From: Leptodesmis sichuanensis A121
Lineage (GTDB): Bacteria > Cyanobacteriota > Cyanobacteriia > Leptolyngbyales > Leptolyngbyaceae
Reading direction: 5' to 3'
Assembly: GCF_021379005.1 (NCBI RefSeq)
Contig: NZ_CP075171.1
Coordinates: 3,906,001 to 3,970,000, forward strand
Length of the DNA: 64,000 bases
Positions within the stretch are counted from its first letter, which is position 1; each line of letters opens with the position of its first letter. Shown here in pieces: positions 28,347 to 37,401 of the stretch. A program made the position numbers and the translations under genes. The notes under the pieces were generated by a model that saw only the letters and a list, made by a program, of their open reading frames with translations, ran no database searches and was not told the DNA's origin.

Positions 28347-29675
28347 ATGATTCCTGCCCGTCGAATTTACTGGTTGCTGATTCTGGGGACGATCGTGGGC
28401 ACTGGAATGGCTACCTTAGGCTCCAGCATCCTGCCAGCACTGAATCTGGGCACTGCAATCCTGCTTACCCTGGCCTTTGATGCGGTACTCCTGGGATTAA
28501 CAGTGCTGGATGGGCTGCGAGTCAAACCTTACCGGGTTGAAGTACAGCGAGAGCCATTGGAGCGGTTGTCTATTGGGCGCGAGAATCCCATTCGGTTAAG
28601 GGTGCAGTCTGGCGATCGGGCTGCACAGTTGCAAATCCGGGATGACTACCCCCAAACCTTCCGGATTTCTGAGTCATTCCTCTCCCTCTCCCTGGCTGCC
28701 AATGCCAGCGAAACACTCACCTATACTGCCTTTCCCAGTCAGCGAGGCGAGTACGATTGGGGCAACATTCACATCCGCCAGTTGGGATCATGGGGCTTAG
28801 CCTGGTATCAGTGGACAATTCCCCAGCGGCAAACCGTGGCTGTCTATCCTGATCTGATTGGGCTGCGATCGCTCTCGATTCAACTCACCTTACAAACTAC
28901 CGGGAACATTCGACGGGTGCGACGGCAGGGCATGGGCACCGAATTTGTTGAACTGCGGGAGTATGCTACCGGAGACGATCCTCGCTTTATTGACTGGAAG
29001 GCCACTGCTCGGCGGGGACGGATGCTGGTGCGGGTGCTGGAACCGGAACAGGAACAAACCCTGATTGTCCTACTGGATCGGGGCCGACTGATGACCGCTC
29101 AAGTCAATGGCCTGGCTCGCTTCGATTGGGGATTGAATGCTCTGCTGTCGCTGACCCTGGCTGGCTTGCATCGGGGCGATCGCGTCGGGGTGGGTGTATT
29201 CGATCGCCAATTACACACCTGGATTCCTCCCGACCGGGGTCAAATCCAACTGGCCAAAATCATTGACCAACTCACTCCCATCCAACCCGCGCTCCTGGAA
29301 CCAGACTACCTGGGAGCCGTCACCACAGTTGCCACCCGCCAAACTCGCCGCGCTCTAGTGGTTTTGATTACGGATGTAATTGATGCGATCGCCTCGGCTG
29401 AACTGCTGGCTGCAATGGGTCGCCTTACCCCGCGTCACCTGCCCTTCTGCGTCACCCTCCGCGATCCTCGCATCGACCTGAAAGCCACCACTCCTACTAT
29501 GGCCATTCCCGACACTTACGCCCGTGCAGTTGCCTTAGATCTGCTCTCCCAACGGCAACTGGCCCTCGCCACCTTGAAGCAAAAAGGCGTGCTGATCCTG
29601 GATGCTCCGGCTAATCAAATTAGTGAGGAACTGGTCGATCGCTACCTGCAACTCAAAGCCCGAAATCAGTTGTGA
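28347..29675 (+). CDS. DUF58-domain membrane protein
   Basis: A 442-residue protein with two N-terminal helices (about 8-55), a beta-sandwich region (65-170) and a vWA-like DUF58 domain. The DUF58 hallmark is GTEFVELREYATGDDPRFIDWKATAR at about 198-223, followed by LIVLLDRGRLM (MIDAS-like DxG) and ALVVLITDVID. DUF58 proteins usually pair with a MoxR AAA+ ATPase; none is adjacent here. It starts 12 bases after queF and is probably co-transcribed with it. Function in the family is poorly known. Confidence 0.85.
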   Translation: MIPARRIYWLLILGTIVGTGMATLGSSILPALNLGTAILLTLAFDAVLLGLTVLDGLRVKPYRVEVQREPLERLSIGRENPIRLRVQSGDRAAQLQIRDDYPQTFRISESFLSLSLAANASETLTYTAFPSQRGEYDWGNIHIRQLGSWGLAWYQWTIPQRQTVAVYPDLIGLRSLSIQLTLQTTGNIRRVRRQGMGTEFVELREYATGDDPRFIDWKATARRGRMLVRVLEPEQEQTLIVLLDRGRLMTAQVNGLARFDWGLNALLSLTLAGLHRGDRVGVGVFDRQLHTWIPPDRGQIQLAKIIDQLTPIQPALLEPDYLGAVTTVATRQTRRALVVLITDVIDAIASAELLAAMGRLTPRHLPFCVTLRDPRIDLKATTPTMAIPDTYARAVALDLLSQRQLALATLKQKGVLILDAPANQISEELVDRYLQLKARNQL

Positions 29676-29806
29676 TTGGCAAGCTCAAGCTGCTTCAATT
29701 GCTCTCCCTAATTTTTCGTTGCAGGATTAGTAACCGAACGATCGCCTCTACCAAACTCAGTCATGCTGGAGAAAGATCAATCTGAATCTATGTGTGAGGA
29801 GACTGT

Positions 29807-30592
29807 ATGCGATCGTTAATTGCTTCTGCTTTGACTCTGTTGACTGGACTTTTGCCCTTAACGGCGGCTGTGGCCCAGGAAGAAATGCAACCCCCTCAAC
29901 CTCTGACGATTAACTTTGAAACGCAGGGGTGTGGGCGCTTCCCGCAAGAAGCCTATTATGAAACTCAATTTCACTTTGTCAATATTTGTCGGGGTGAGGC
30001 CAATTTACAGATGGTGGTGACTGATGCCGACGGGTTAGGACGGGAACGCATTCCGGCTGAGAAACAAAGCCGCCCTGATGGCATTCGGTTTGTTGGTCAA
30101 TCCGATCGCAAGATTGGCTACGCGATCGACAATCAAACCTTTACGATTGTGTTTCCCGATCAAAAGCCTTACCAGGAAAAAGTGACCCGGTTTGTCTTTG
30201 CCACATCCCCGACGACCAAACCTACTACGCGGCCAACGACTAAGCCAATGAATCTGGCTACCGTAACGGGGAATGTTACCTATCGTCCCCGGATTGCCCT
30301 GCCGCCCAATGCGGTTGTCAAGGTGAGTTTGCAGGATGTGAGCCGAGCCGATGCGCCAGCGATCGTCCTGGATGAGCAAACTATCCCTACCAATGGCCAG
30401 CAGGTGCCGATTCCCTTCACCCTCAGATACGATCCCAGCCAGATTAAACCTCATCACAGCTATGCCGTTTCCGCTCGAATTTTAGTGAATGGCCGACTGC
30501 AATGGATTAGCACAACTCGCAACTCAGTGATTACCAAGGGCAATCCAACGAGTAATGTGACGGTGTTGGTGCAGCAGGTTCCTCGCAGGTAG
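29807..30592 (+). CDS. Exported YbaY-family protein
   Basis: A 261-residue secreted protein. The signal peptide is residues 1-23 (cleavage VAQ-EE; no lipobox Cys). Residues about 25-125 are a family-specific N-terminal region. A Thr/Pro linker (TTKPTTRPTTKP) leads to a C-terminal YbaY domain (about 147-258: ATVTGNVTYRPRIALPPNAVVKVSLQDVS, RYDPSQIKPHHSYAVSARI). YbaY domains are beta-sandwich folds found in envelope proteins; the precise role is unknown. Monocistronic. Confidence 0.75.
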   Translation: MRSLIASALTLLTGLLPLTAAVAQEEMQPPQPLTINFETQGCGRFPQEAYYETQFHFVNICRGEANLQMVVTDADGLGRERIPAEKQSRPDGIRFVGQSDRKIGYAIDNQTFTIVFPDQKPYQEKVTRFVFATSPTTKPTTRPTTKPMNLATVTGNVTYRPRIALPPNAVVKVSLQDVSRADAPAIVLDEQTIPTNGQQVPIPFTLRYDPSQIKPHHSYAVSARILVNGRLQWISTTRNSVITKGNPTSNVTVLVQQVPRR

Positions 30593-30603
30593 GGGAGCGG
30601 GGA

Positions 30604-32544
30604 TCAGGAACGAGGGATGGGGGATGGGGGACGAGGAGGGGAGCGATCATCCGTTTCTACCATGACCATTTGCCCACAGGCGCGGTTTCGCCCTTGCATT
30701 TTTGCATCGTATAAGGCTGCGTCTGCTGCGGCAATTAACAGCTCCGACTGACAGGATGGATGCGGTAGAATGCTGGCCACCCCCAAACTGACTGTTATCA
30801 ATGGGCTGATCTCTGATGCAGCATGAGGACATTGCAGTGCTTGAATGTTTGTCCGAATCACCTCTGCCACCTGCATTGCGCCCGCCAGATCGGTGCAGGG
30901 CAAAATGATGCCAAATTCTTCACCTCCATAGCGGGCTACCAGATCCGTCTCTCGTTGGGTTGCCTGCGCGATCGCTTGAGCCACTTGTTTTAAGCATTCA
31001 TCCCCGCTTTGATGTCCATAGGTGTCGTTGTAGCGTTTGAAATAATCCACATCGCACAAGATCAACGAAAGAAAAGACTGACTGCGAATGGCATGGAGCC
31101 ACTCCTGATGCAGATACTCATCAAAGTGACGACGATTGGCAACCTGGGTCAGACTGTCGGTGGTGGCCAGTCGCTTGAGTTCCTGGTTTGCCTGCTCCAG
31201 GGCTTCTGTGCGTTCAGCAATTTCTGCTTCCAGACGGCGATTGTAAGCGGCTAGTTGATCTTTGCTAGAGAGCAATGCCCGATTTAATGTCTCCATCTCG
31301 GTGAATGAGTGCTGTAACTGTTGCGACATCTGATTGAATGAGTTGGCCAGTTCGCCCACTTCATCCTGCCGATGAATGACGATCGGCTGCTGCCAATCAC
31401 CCTCAGCAATTTTCTTAGCGGCAGCGTTTAACTCCAGCAGGGGAGTGGTTACCCAGCGGGCAGTAAGACTCCCAATCAGCAGGGCGATCGCCACAGACAG
31501 GAGACATAGCCAGAGAGTGATGTGATTATTGACATGAATCTGGGCCAGGAAATCAGATTCGGGAATCACGATCACAATCAACCAGTTCAGCCCATAATTA
31601 TCCTGAAATGGCAGCACCGCGAGATAGTGAGGTGTGTTGTTAATGTGAAATTTCCGCTTCTGGTGTTGGTGAATTTGGGATAGTCGCTCAGGAGCCTGAT
31701 CCAGGTACTGAGCTGTCGTGCGGGTCAGGAAATTTTTGCTGTTGGTGGCTCGGATCAATTCTCGTGAGCCAGATCGATCGCGAAACGGCAGTTCACCCGT
31801 AGAGGTTGCTAGCAAGGTGCCCTGGCGATCCACAATAAACGCCTGTCCTGTTTTCCCTATGTTTAAGCTGTGCAGGAATTTACCAATCCCATCTAATCGC
31901 AAAGACGCAATGACAAATCCTTGAAATTGTTTGTGCTTACGGATTGGATAGGCTCTAGCAATCAGCAGGGTTGGTTGTAATAACGATGCGAAAACGGGAG
32001 TCCAAATGGGTTTATCGGCCTGCGCAATACTTTTATATTCTTGGCGCTGGCGGAGGCGAAAGTCAGGGATTGATGACTTTAACTGCAGCCGATCGCCTGT
32101 CGCATCAACCTCATAGGAACGAAACCCAAAGGACTCTTCAGCCCTATTTAACCGGAGGGAGACATCATCCTGTTGTTCAGCAGAGTGATATTCCCCCTGT
32201 GGATTGCCCACACCAACGTAAAGAATTTTTGGATGATAAACCTGCACCTGTTGCAGCAAGTACGGATCCCACTGCGGCAAATTTTGTAAATTCAGCTTCC
32301 CAGCTTTGATCAATCCATGATTGGTGCGATTAATGGCACTGGGAGTGGCAAGATGAGCCTGCAAATTCTGCTTGATACGCTGGCTTACCTCTCCCATTAA
32401 TTGATCGGCCAGAATATCGATCGCCTGTTGTCGATTTTGAGCAGTTAAATAACCGACGGTTGCCACCGCTGCCAAAATTTGCAGCACAAAGGGCAACACC
32501 AGAACCACTCTTAATGGCACTTTTCTTAAACGAACTGGGGGCAT
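30604..32544 (-). CDS. Membrane diguanylate cyclase (dCache-HAMP-GGDEF)
   Basis: A 646-residue signalling enzyme making c-di-GMP. One N-terminal helix (about 12-33) and a second at about 335-358 flank a periplasmic dCache-like sensor (about 40-330). A HAMP domain follows (about 360-412, TARWVTTPLLELNAAAKKIAEGD), then a coiled coil (about 420-455) and a GGDEF domain (about 460-625). The active loop is GGEEF and the inhibitory I-site RETD lies five residues before it, so the cyclase should be active and product-inhibited. The sensed ligand is unknown. ATG 32544 is preferred over GTG 32547. Confidence 0.88.
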   Translation of the reverse strand: MPPVRLRKVPLRVVLVLPFVLQILAAVATVGYLTAQNRQQAIDILADQLMGEVSQRIKQNLQAHLATPSAINRTNHGLIKAGKLNLQNLPQWDPYLLQQVQVYHPKILYVGVGNPQGEYHSAEQQDDVSLRLNRAEESFGFRSYEVDATGDRLQLKSSIPDFRLRQRQEYKSIAQADKPIWTPVFASLLQPTLLIARAYPIRKHKQFQGFVIASLRLDGIGKFLHSLNIGKTGQAFIVDRQGTLLATSTGELPFRDRSGSRELIRATNSKNFLTRTTAQYLDQAPERLSQIHQHQKRKFHINNTPHYLAVLPFQDNYGLNWLIVIVIPESDFLAQIHVNNHITLWLCLLSVAIALLIGSLTARWVTTPLLELNAAAKKIAEGDWQQPIVIHRQDEVGELANSFNQMSQQLQHSFTEMETLNRALLSSKDQLAAYNRRLEAEIAERTEALEQANQELKRLATTDSLTQVANRRHFDEYLHQEWLHAIRSQSFLSLILCDVDYFKRYNDTYGHQSGDECLKQVAQAIAQATQRETDLVARYGGEEFGIILPCTDLAGAMQVAEVIRTNIQALQCPHAASEISPLITVSLGVASILPHPSCQSELLIAAADAALYDAKMQGRNRACGQMVMVETDDRSPPRPPSPIPRS

Positions 32545-32618
32545 CACACCGAATGACTGAGACTGCTGGGCGGCAAGCGGGTCAATATTCTGAAAAGAAT
32601 AATTCAGTATGCCCCAGT

Positions 32619-32771
32619 TTAGAGAAAGCTCTTCGTATCAATGCTGCTATTCAACCCAGATTTTAGTGACAACTCAATTAACTCCCTGTCGATCAGTTCA
32701 ACAGGCCGTTCAAGGTCAGGATCAGCCAAGGCAAGGTAGTCTGCAAAGGATAGCTTATGGGTGGAGGCCAT
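32619..32771 (-). pseudogene. N-terminal remnant of a Uma2-family (DUF820) gene
   Basis: A 50-codon frame starting one base after the stop of the DUF2141 gene. It reads MASTHKLSFADYLALADPD, then RPVELIDRELIELSLKSGLN, and ends at TAA. This is the N-terminal pattern of Uma2 proteins (xxxYLxxxxxxxxRxELIDGELxExxPESGLN). The family is about 180-200 residues and has its PD-(D/E)xK catalytic core later, which is absent here. The piece is therefore a truncated relic. Confidence 0.6.
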
Positions 32772-32772
32772 G

Positions 32773-33231
32773 CTAGGTACCGTATTTCATTTGAATCCGG
32801 ATGCCTGTGTTGGGGCCAGCGACCAGAAAAACCGCCTGACCAAATTTGGGTGGGCCAGTTTTCACGGCGGGATTGTTGGAAAAGCCATAGCCTTCTAGCG
32901 GCATTCCGGCACTATTGCGGTTGAGTTTGCGATCGCCGTTGGTGTCATGAAACACCGCTACCGCATAGCTGCCTGCTGTCAGGGTCTTAAAAGTTAGTTT
33001 AATCGGCTCTTCCGTAATTTTGATACAGTCCTTTTTGACAGCTTTCTCATTGCTATCTGGAAAACCCTGGCTTCCAGAAAAGAGCTTATAGCACAATAGT
33101 CCCTTTTGTCCCTTTAACCCCTCTACCTGAACCGTCAAGTCCCCTTTGTACTGAGCTGCTGCACTGCCAGCAAACATGGCGGCGCTAACTGCCATCAGCA
33201 GCGATGTACCGATTTTCCAACTCCTCACCAT
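32773..33231 (-). CDS. Exported DUF2141 protein
   Basis: A 152-residue secreted protein from ATG 33231 with GGAG six bases before. The signal peptide ends near AAA-QYKG (residue about 26). The mature domain (30-150) matches DUF2141: LTVQVEGLKGQKGLLCYKLF, GSYAVAVFHDTNGDRKLNRN and GIPLEGYGFSNN-like AGMPLEGYGFSNNP. Small beta proteins of this family are periplasmic, with unknown function. Downstream, one base later, is the Uma2 remnant. Confidence 0.82.
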   Translation of the reverse strand: MVRSWKIGTSLLMAVSAAMFAGSAAAQYKGDLTVQVEGLKGQKGLLCYKLFSGSQGFPDSNEKAVKKDCIKITEEPIKLTFKTLTAGSYAVAVFHDTNGDRKLNRNSAGMPLEGYGFSNNPAVKTGPPKFGQAVFLVAGPNTGIRIQMKYGT

Positions 33232-33258
33232 TTTCCTCTCCGTGACCACTCCATAGCT

Positions 33259-33498
33259 TTACTTACGGACGACAGCCGTAATGATGACAGTCAGGGTAGC
33301 GCTGGCGATCAGGGTAAAAGCCAATTGCATCACCCATTGCGTTGCTCGCTGATAATTACTGAAGCGATCGTTGAATTTGTCAAGTTCCGTTTTGAAGCGA
33401 TCGTTATCCGCCAGGCTTTTGTTGAGATCAGAGGTTAATTTATCCAGCTTATTCGCTAAATCTTGCAGAGTTGGTTCAGAATCAGGTGTGGTTGTCAT
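33259..33498 (-). CDS. Small coiled-coil, tail-anchored protein
   Basis: A 79-residue protein with a coiled coil at about 8-48 (LQDLANKLDKLTSDLNKSLA) and a C-terminal membrane helix at about 53-77 (TQWVMQLAFTLIASATLTVI). No named family recognised. It lies 27 bases upstream of the DUF2141 gene on the same strand and may share its transcript. Confidence 0.6.
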   Translation of the reverse strand: MTTTPDSEPTLQDLANKLDKLTSDLNKSLADNDRFKTELDKFNDRFSNYQRATQWVMQLAFTLIASATLTVIITAVVRK

Positions 33499-33561
33499 AA
33501 ATGTTGGACTGGATTACCCCCCTTATGGTTCCCATTGTAGAAAACCTTGAGCTACTTCCTT

Positions 33562-35208
33562 TTAAGAGTAAGTTTCATGGAAGCCTGACTCCTGGTTGGA
33601 GTTTTGGGCCGAAAGGGCGATCGCGATCGCATCCACCACTCGTCCCACTGGAGTGACTTCCATCCCCACATTAGAAAACGTTTGTCCTTTGGGTATGATG
33701 GCCCGTTTAAAGCCAAGTTTTGCCGCTTCCTTGAGGCGTAACTCCATCTGGGAAACGGGCCGTACCTGGCCTCCCAATCCGACTTCTCCAATCAGCACCA
33801 TCCGCGGATCGACGATGCGATCGCGAAAACTGGCCACTACTGCTACCGCTACCCCCAGGTCAGCGGCGGGTTCATTCACATTCAACCCACCGGAAGACGC
33901 AACATAGGCATCTAATTTGGATAAGGGAATGCCCACCCGCTTTTCCAGTACCGCCAGAATTTGTAACAGACGGTTGTACTCAATGCCTGTGGTAGAGCGA
34001 CGGGGAGAACTGTAGCTAGTGGGACTGACGAGGGCTTGCAGTTCCACCACGATCGGTCGCGTTCCTTCACAGGCCACAATCGTTGCGCTACCAGGAGCAA
34101 TTTCGTCCCGATTGCCCAGAAACAGTTCAGATGGATTCAGCACCTCCTCCAGTCCCTGATCTGCCATCTCGAATACGCCAATTTCATGAGTCGCACCAAA
34201 GCGATTCTTCACCGAGCGCAACAGACGATGGCTGGCAAAGCGATCGCCCTCAAAATATAGGACCGTGTCTACCAGATGTTCCAAGACTTTCGGGCCAGCG
34301 ATCGCGCCTTCCTTGGTCACATGGCCGACAATAAATAGGGCAATATTCTGCCGCTTGGCAAACTGCATCAACATCGACGTACATTCCCGCACCTGGGCTA
34401 CGGAACCGGGAGCCGAAGTCAGCGCACTGAAATACAACGCCTGAATACTATCGATGACGGCAATCTGAGGTTGCAGCGACTCCAGTTCTTCCAGGATGGT
34501 GTCGAGGTCGATTTCGGGCAGGAGGTAGAGATTGGGGATTGGGGATGGGGGATTGGGAGGGTTTGGAGTTTGGAGTTTGGAGTTTGGAGTTTGGATTTCG
34601 ATTGGCTCTTTGTCCTTTGTCCCTTGTCCTTTGTCTTTTGTAAGTGACAAATGACGAATGACGGATGACGAGTTGCCTTCTCCATCTTCCTCATCCTCTC
34701 CACCTTTCCTACTCTCTACTCCCCACTCCCCACTCCCTACTCCCAGCCGCATCGCTCTCAACTTCACCTGCTGGCCAGATTCCTCAGCGCAGACGTAGAG
34801 GACGCGATAACTTTGGGCAAGACGATTGGCCGTTTGCAGGAGGAGTGTAGACTTGCCAATGCCTGGATCGCCTCCGATCAAAATCAGGGATCCGGGAACG
34901 ATACCGCCTCCCAGCACGCGATCAAGTTCCACGTACCCAGAGGAGAGGCGCGGTTGCGGGTGATCAGAAATTTGGGCCAGGGTTAAGGCGGCTTTGGGTT
35001 GGGCTGGGGCCGATGGATTAGACCGTTTACTGCGGCTGGGTAATCGCCCGGTTGATAAACTACTGGAACGGGCTGATGAGGCATTACTGGCAGCGACTAC
35101 CTGTTCTTGCAAAGTATTCCAGGCTTCACAGGCTAAACACTTACCAAAATATTGAGAAAACTCAGCCCCACATTGGCTACAAACGTATAGCGATCGCGAT
35201 TTCGGCAT
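33562..35208 (-). CDS. radA: DNA repair protein RadA with repeat-derived insertion
   Basis: A 548-residue RadA/Sms, a RecA-like branch-migration ATPase in recombinational repair. It has a zinc finger with Cys10, Cys13, Cys24 and Cys27, Walker A GGDPGIGKST (112-121), CAEESGQQVKLRAMRL (140-155), Walker B AVIDSIQALYF, the RadA motif KNRFG, and a C-terminal Lon-like domain with GLNVNEPAADLGVAVAV. Normal RadA is about 450-460 residues. The excess is one insert at about 157-225, made of repeat-encoded peptides (GSGEWGVESRKGG, LTKDKGQGTKDKE, IQTPNSKLQTPN). The frame is intact. Whether the enzyme is active is not known, but both flanks are perfect. Confidence 0.92.
   Translation of the reverse strand: MPKSRSLYVCSQCGAEFSQYFGKCLACEAWNTLQEQVVAASNASSARSSSLSTGRLPSRSKRSNPSAPAQPKAALTLAQISDHPQPRLSSGYVELDRVLGGGIVPGSLILIGGDPGIGKSTLLLQTANRLAQSYRVLYVCAEESGQQVKLRAMRLGVGSGEWGVESRKGGEDEEDGEGNSSSVIRHLSLTKDKGQGTKDKEPIEIQTPNSKLQTPNPPNPPSPIPNLYLLPEIDLDTILEELESLQPQIAVIDSIQALYFSALTSAPGSVAQVRECTSMLMQFAKRQNIALFIVGHVTKEGAIAGPKVLEHLVDTVLYFEGDRFASHRLLRSVKNRFGATHEIGVFEMADQGLEEVLNPSELFLGNRDEIAPGSATIVACEGTRPIVVELQALVSPTSYSSPRRSTTGIEYNRLLQILAVLEKRVGIPLSKLDAYVASSGGLNVNEPAADLGVAVAVVASFRDRIVDPRMVLIGEVGLGGQVRPVSQMELRLKEAAKLGFKRAIIPKGQTFSNVGMEVTPVGRVVDAIAIALSAQNSNQESGFHETYS
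34530..34745. repeat. Mixed short tandem repeats inside radA
   Basis: Consecutive arrays lie within the coding frame: about five GTTTGGA heptamers (34563-34596), a CTTTGTC/CCTTGTC array (about 34606-34640), an AATGACGAATGACGGATGACGA array (about 34648-34670) and TACTCCCCACTCCC repeats (about 34708-34742). None introduces a stop on the coding strand. Confidence 0.8.
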
Positions 35209-35395
35209 ACATTATTTAAGCGCTAAAAAGATGAGTTGAAGCGATAAGGCAACCGATAAAACAAATCTTAAAAAAGTCTGAAGCGACCCCAGGAAAACTA
35301 CTTTAGCGATCCCAATCTTTACGAATAGAGTACTATTCTAATCATAGGGTACGAAACTTAATGATTAGAAATTCTACTTAAGGAGCCAGAGAGCG

Positions 35396-36133
35396 TTGGA
35401 AAATCACAAGGAAAAAATACTGGTAGTTGATGATGAAGCAAGTATTCGTCGTATCCTTGAGACTCGCCTTTCTATGATTGGCTACGACGTTGTGACGGCG
35501 GCAGACGGCGAAGAAGCGCTAGATACCTTCCGCAGTGCCGACCCCGATCTGGTTGTTCTGGATGTCATGATGCCGAAGTTGGATGGGTATGGAGTTTGTC
35601 AGGAACTGCGGAAAGAGTCTGATGTCCCCATCATTATGCTGACGGCACTGGGCGATGTGGCCGATCGCATCACTGGACTGGAACTGGGAGCGGATGACTA
35701 CGTAGTGAAACCATTCTCTCCCAAGGAATTAGAAGCCCGCATTCGATCGGTGCTGCGACGGGTGGAAAAAACCGGAACCTCTGGTATTCCCAGTTCTGGA
35801 GTGATTCATATCAACAATATCCGGATTGATACGAATAAGCGCCAGGTCTATAAAGGTGACGAGCGCATCCGGTTGACAGGCATGGAATTCAGTCTACTGG
35901 AACTGCTGGTCAGTCGTTCTGGGGAAGCATTTTCCCGATCGGAAATCCTGCAGGAAGTCTGGGGCTATACTCCAGAACGTCATGTGGATACCCGCGTGGT
36001 GGATGTTCACATCTCGCGGCTGCGGGCCAAGCTGGAAGATGATCCCAGCAATCCAGAACTCATTCTGACAGCCCGTGGAACTGGATACTTATTCCAACGA
36101 ATTATCGAGCCAGGAGAAAACGAGAAGGCGTAA
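35396..36133 (+). CDS. rpaB: OmpR-family response regulator RpaB (Ycf27)
   Basis: A 245-residue regulator, essential in cyanobacteria, that binds HLR1 sites of high-light and photosystem genes. The receiver (1-120) has Asp12-Asp13, phospho-acceptor Asp56 in VVLDVMMP, and Lys105. The winged-helix output (about 140-240) has RLTGMEFSLLELLVSRSGEAF and VWGYTPERHVDTRVVDVHISRLR. The start is TTG 35396 behind AAGGAG. The N-terminus KEKILVVDDEASIRRILETR is that of RpaB. psaE, a known type of RpaB target, lies 19 kb away. Confidence 0.93.
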   Translation: MENHKEKILVVDDEASIRRILETRLSMIGYDVVTAADGEEALDTFRSADPDLVVLDVMMPKLDGYGVCQELRKESDVPIIMLTALGDVADRITGLELGADDYVVKPFSPKELEARIRSVLRRVEKTGTSGIPSSGVIHINNIRIDTNKRQVYKGDERIRLTGMEFSLLELLVSRSGEAFSRSEILQEVWGYTPERHVDTRVVDVHISRLRAKLEDDPSNPELILTARGTGYLFQRIIEPGENEKA

Positions 36134-36168
36134 GCTGGAAGAGAGTAAGCTCATTTTCTGATCTCTCC

Positions 36169-37335
36169 ATGCAAATCTACCTGGATTACAGTGCCACGAC
36201 TCCCACTCGCCCAGAGGCGATCGCGGCAATGCAGCAAGCTCTCACTGAGCAGTGGGGCAATCCATCTAGCCTCCATGCCTGGGGACAGCGGGCTGCCACG
36301 GCATTGGAAAGAGCCAGGGTACAAGTGGCGCGGCTGATCAATGCCCCCTCAGAGGCGATCGTGTTTACGTCGGGTGGTACCGAGGCGGATAACCTTGCCA
36401 TTTTGGGGGTGGCTCGGCAGTACACCACCCCCCAGCATCTCATTATCTCCAGTGTCGAGCATTCGGCGATCGCAGAATCTGTGCGGTGGCTGGAACAGTG
36501 GGGCTGGCAGGTGACTCGCTTACCCGTTGATCGCCAGGGTCGGGTACATCCTTTGGATCTGAAAACCGCACTCCGGGCCAATACAGTCCTGGTGTCGATT
36601 ATCTACGGACAGAGCGAAGTTGGGACGCTACAACCGATTGCAACCCTGGGGGCGATCGCTCGTGATCACGGTGCCCTCTTCCATACCGATGCCGTTCAGG
36701 TTGCAGGTCGCCTGCCACTGGATGTGCAACAGTTACCCGTTGATTTATTGTCCATCTCCAGTCACAAAATCTATGGGCCGCAAGGAGCCGGAGCGCTTTA
36801 CATTCGTTCCGGTGTGGAATTAGTCCCGTTAATTAGCGGGGGTGGTCAGGAAGCCGGACTGCGATCTGGAACCCAGGCCGTTGCCACGATCGCAGGCTTT
36901 GGTGTAGCCGCCGAACTCGCTGCCCAGGAAATGGGTACAGAAACCCCTCGTCTGGTGACACTGCGCGATCGCCTGTTTGAACAGTTGAAAGATGTTCCTG
37001 GATTACTGCCTACGGGCGATCGTTGGAACCGCCTGCCTCACCATGTCAGCTTCTGTCTGCAAGATGCGGATGGCGACAGTCTGAATGGTAAAGCGCTGGT
37101 GCGGCAAATGAACCTGGCTGGAATTGGCATCAGTGCCGGAGCCGCCTGCCGCAGTGGGAAAGTTACCCCTAGCCCCGTTCTACAAGCTATGGGATACAGC
37201 GATCGTGTCGCTAAATCGGGGATTCGTCTAACTTTGGGACGGGACACCACAGAAGCTGACATCGATTGGACGGCAATGGTTTTGAAGCAAGTGCTGGAGC
37301 GATCGCGCCTCCAATTTGCCCTATCACGTCTATAA
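36169..37335 (+). CDS. Cysteine desulfurase (IscS/NifS type)
   Basis: A 388-residue PLP enzyme that takes sulfur from cysteine for Fe-S clusters and thio-modification. It begins MQIYLDYSATTPTRPEA, with SGGTEADN (68-75), VEHSA (96-100), the PLP lysine Lys200 in SSHKIYGPQG, and the active Cys327 in GAACRSGKVTPS on the long loop of class I enzymes. It starts 35 bases after rpaB, so may be co-transcribed. No isc, suf or dnd partners lie beside it; a housekeeping role is most likely. Confidence 0.9.
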   Translation: MQIYLDYSATTPTRPEAIAAMQQALTEQWGNPSSLHAWGQRAATALERARVQVARLINAPSEAIVFTSGGTEADNLAILGVARQYTTPQHLIISSVEHSAIAESVRWLEQWGWQVTRLPVDRQGRVHPLDLKTALRANTVLVSIIYGQSEVGTLQPIATLGAIARDHGALFHTDAVQVAGRLPLDVQQLPVDLLSISSHKIYGPQGAGALYIRSGVELVPLISGGGQEAGLRSGTQAVATIAGFGVAAELAAQEMGTETPRLVTLRDRLFEQLKDVPGLLPTGDRWNRLPHHVSFCLQDADGDSLNGKALVRQMNLAGIGISAGAACRSGKVTPSPVLQAMGYSDRVAKSGIRLTLGRDTTEADIDWTAMVLKQVLERSRLQFALSRL

Positions 37336-37401
37336 ACTTCCTAACTCGACCGAAAACCGCTATAGAAACCTCTCCAAGTGAAATTAAATTCAGCAGTGCC
37401 G

